NCBI GenBank assembly: GCA_013329175.1
Contig: DUKR01000005.1
Coordinates: 1 to 5,032 of the forward strand
DNA: 5,032 nt
From: Candidatus Woesearchaeota archaeon
GTDB lineage: Archaea; Nanobdellota; Nanobdellia; Woesearchaeales; UBA11716
Direction: 5' to 3'
In this document: positions 4,936 to 5,032 of the stretch, piece after piece
Layout: every line of letters begins with the position of its first letter
Position numbering within the stretch: position 1 is the first letter of the stretch
Notes under the pieces: model-generated
Seen by the model: only the letters and a program-made list of their open reading frames with translations
What the model was told of the DNA's origin: nothing
The model's database searches: none
Program-made: the position numbers and the translations under genes

Positions 4936-5032
4936 TAACACTTCACCATCATGAAGCCTGCAACTCTGTTGCATGGCCAGAGACACTAGTCTCGCTGCCT
5001 GCGACCCTGTCGCATGGCCAGAAACTCACGAG
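4936..5032 (+). repeat. Dispersed intergenic repeat, copy C (left-hand part only)
   Basis: The left end (4936-4955) matches copy B 3132-3151 in 19 of 20 positions. 4985-5019 also aligns to copy B, with copy B lacking the intervening segment. Within copy C two units repeat directly, 4956-4984 and 4997-5025, matching in 25 of 29 positions with a 41-bp period. As in copy B, the repeat lies just upstream of a - strand gene. The rest of the element continues past the window edge. Confidence 0.65.
4959..5014 (+). other. Three small hairpins with a compensatory base change
   Basis: Hairpin 1 is TGCAAC-TCT-GTTGCA (4959-4973). Hairpin 2 is GAGAC-ACTA-GTCTC (4980-4993). Hairpin 3 is TGCGAC-CCT-GTCGCA (5000-5014). 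Hairpins 1 and 3 are repeat units of each other; their two stem differences, A to G and T to C, occur at paired positions, so A-U becomes G-C and the 6-bp stem is kept. The stems are near-palindromic, so the strand is not certain. Function is unknown; a structured RNA or a protein-binding repeat are both possible. Confidence 0.5.

Noticed and set aside
4936..5032. CRISPR array or tRNA at the right edge
   Set aside because: Only two related units with a 41-bp period and no unique spacers are visible, and no T-loop or anticodon arm pattern is present.

Overview
The window looks archaeal, at about 50% GC. Three genes have an A/T-rich TATA-like box centred 26-27 nt before the initiation codon, the spacing expected of leaderless archaeal transcripts. 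Two genes belong to types I know mainly from archaea: an XRE helix-turn-helix protein with a CBS pair, and a metallophosphoesterase of the SbcD/Mre11-related COG1407 type. The lineage cannot be fixed from this sequence. A DPANN-like or other uncultivated archaeon is plausible but is a guess.

Layout, left to right. Positions 1-182 hold the right-hand part of a dispersed repeat (copy A). A UbiA-family, MenA-like membrane prenyltransferase follows on the + strand (318-1235), then a convergent DoxX-family membrane protein on the - strand (1264-1665). DoxX shares a 146-bp divergent promoter region with the XRE-CBS regulator on the + strand (1812-2357). Next is a - strand metallophosphoesterase (2404-3115) that is intact in every catalytic motif but split by an apparent one-base frameshift near 2942-2944. 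A 438-bp gap (3116-3553) is almost filled by the only full-length repeat copy (copy B, about 3132-3533). A CPA-type cation:proton antiporter on the - strand (3554-4888) follows. The right edge (4936-5032) holds the left-hand part of a third copy (copy C).

How the genes relate. The five genes do not form one operon: adjacent pairs are convergent or divergent, or separated by the repeat. Three encode membrane proteins (prenyltransferase, DoxX, antiporter). The XRE-CBS protein is the only visible regulator, and its divergent neighbour doxX is the most natural target after itself. An 8-bp inverted repeat brackets the doxX TATA box.

The most unusual content is the repeat family. About 400 bp long, it appears three times in 5 kb, always between genes. 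Its left module forms small hairpins whose stems show a compensatory base change between units. Its right module is a pyrimidine-rich tract, then an about 82% identical core ending in a hairpin plus T-run, with an alternative pairing partner upstream. Both core copies also carry a 23-codon open frame resembling the N-terminus of a class I SAM-dependent methyltransferase. It may be a small non-autonomous element, a structured RNA family, or the multiplied remnant of a gene start.
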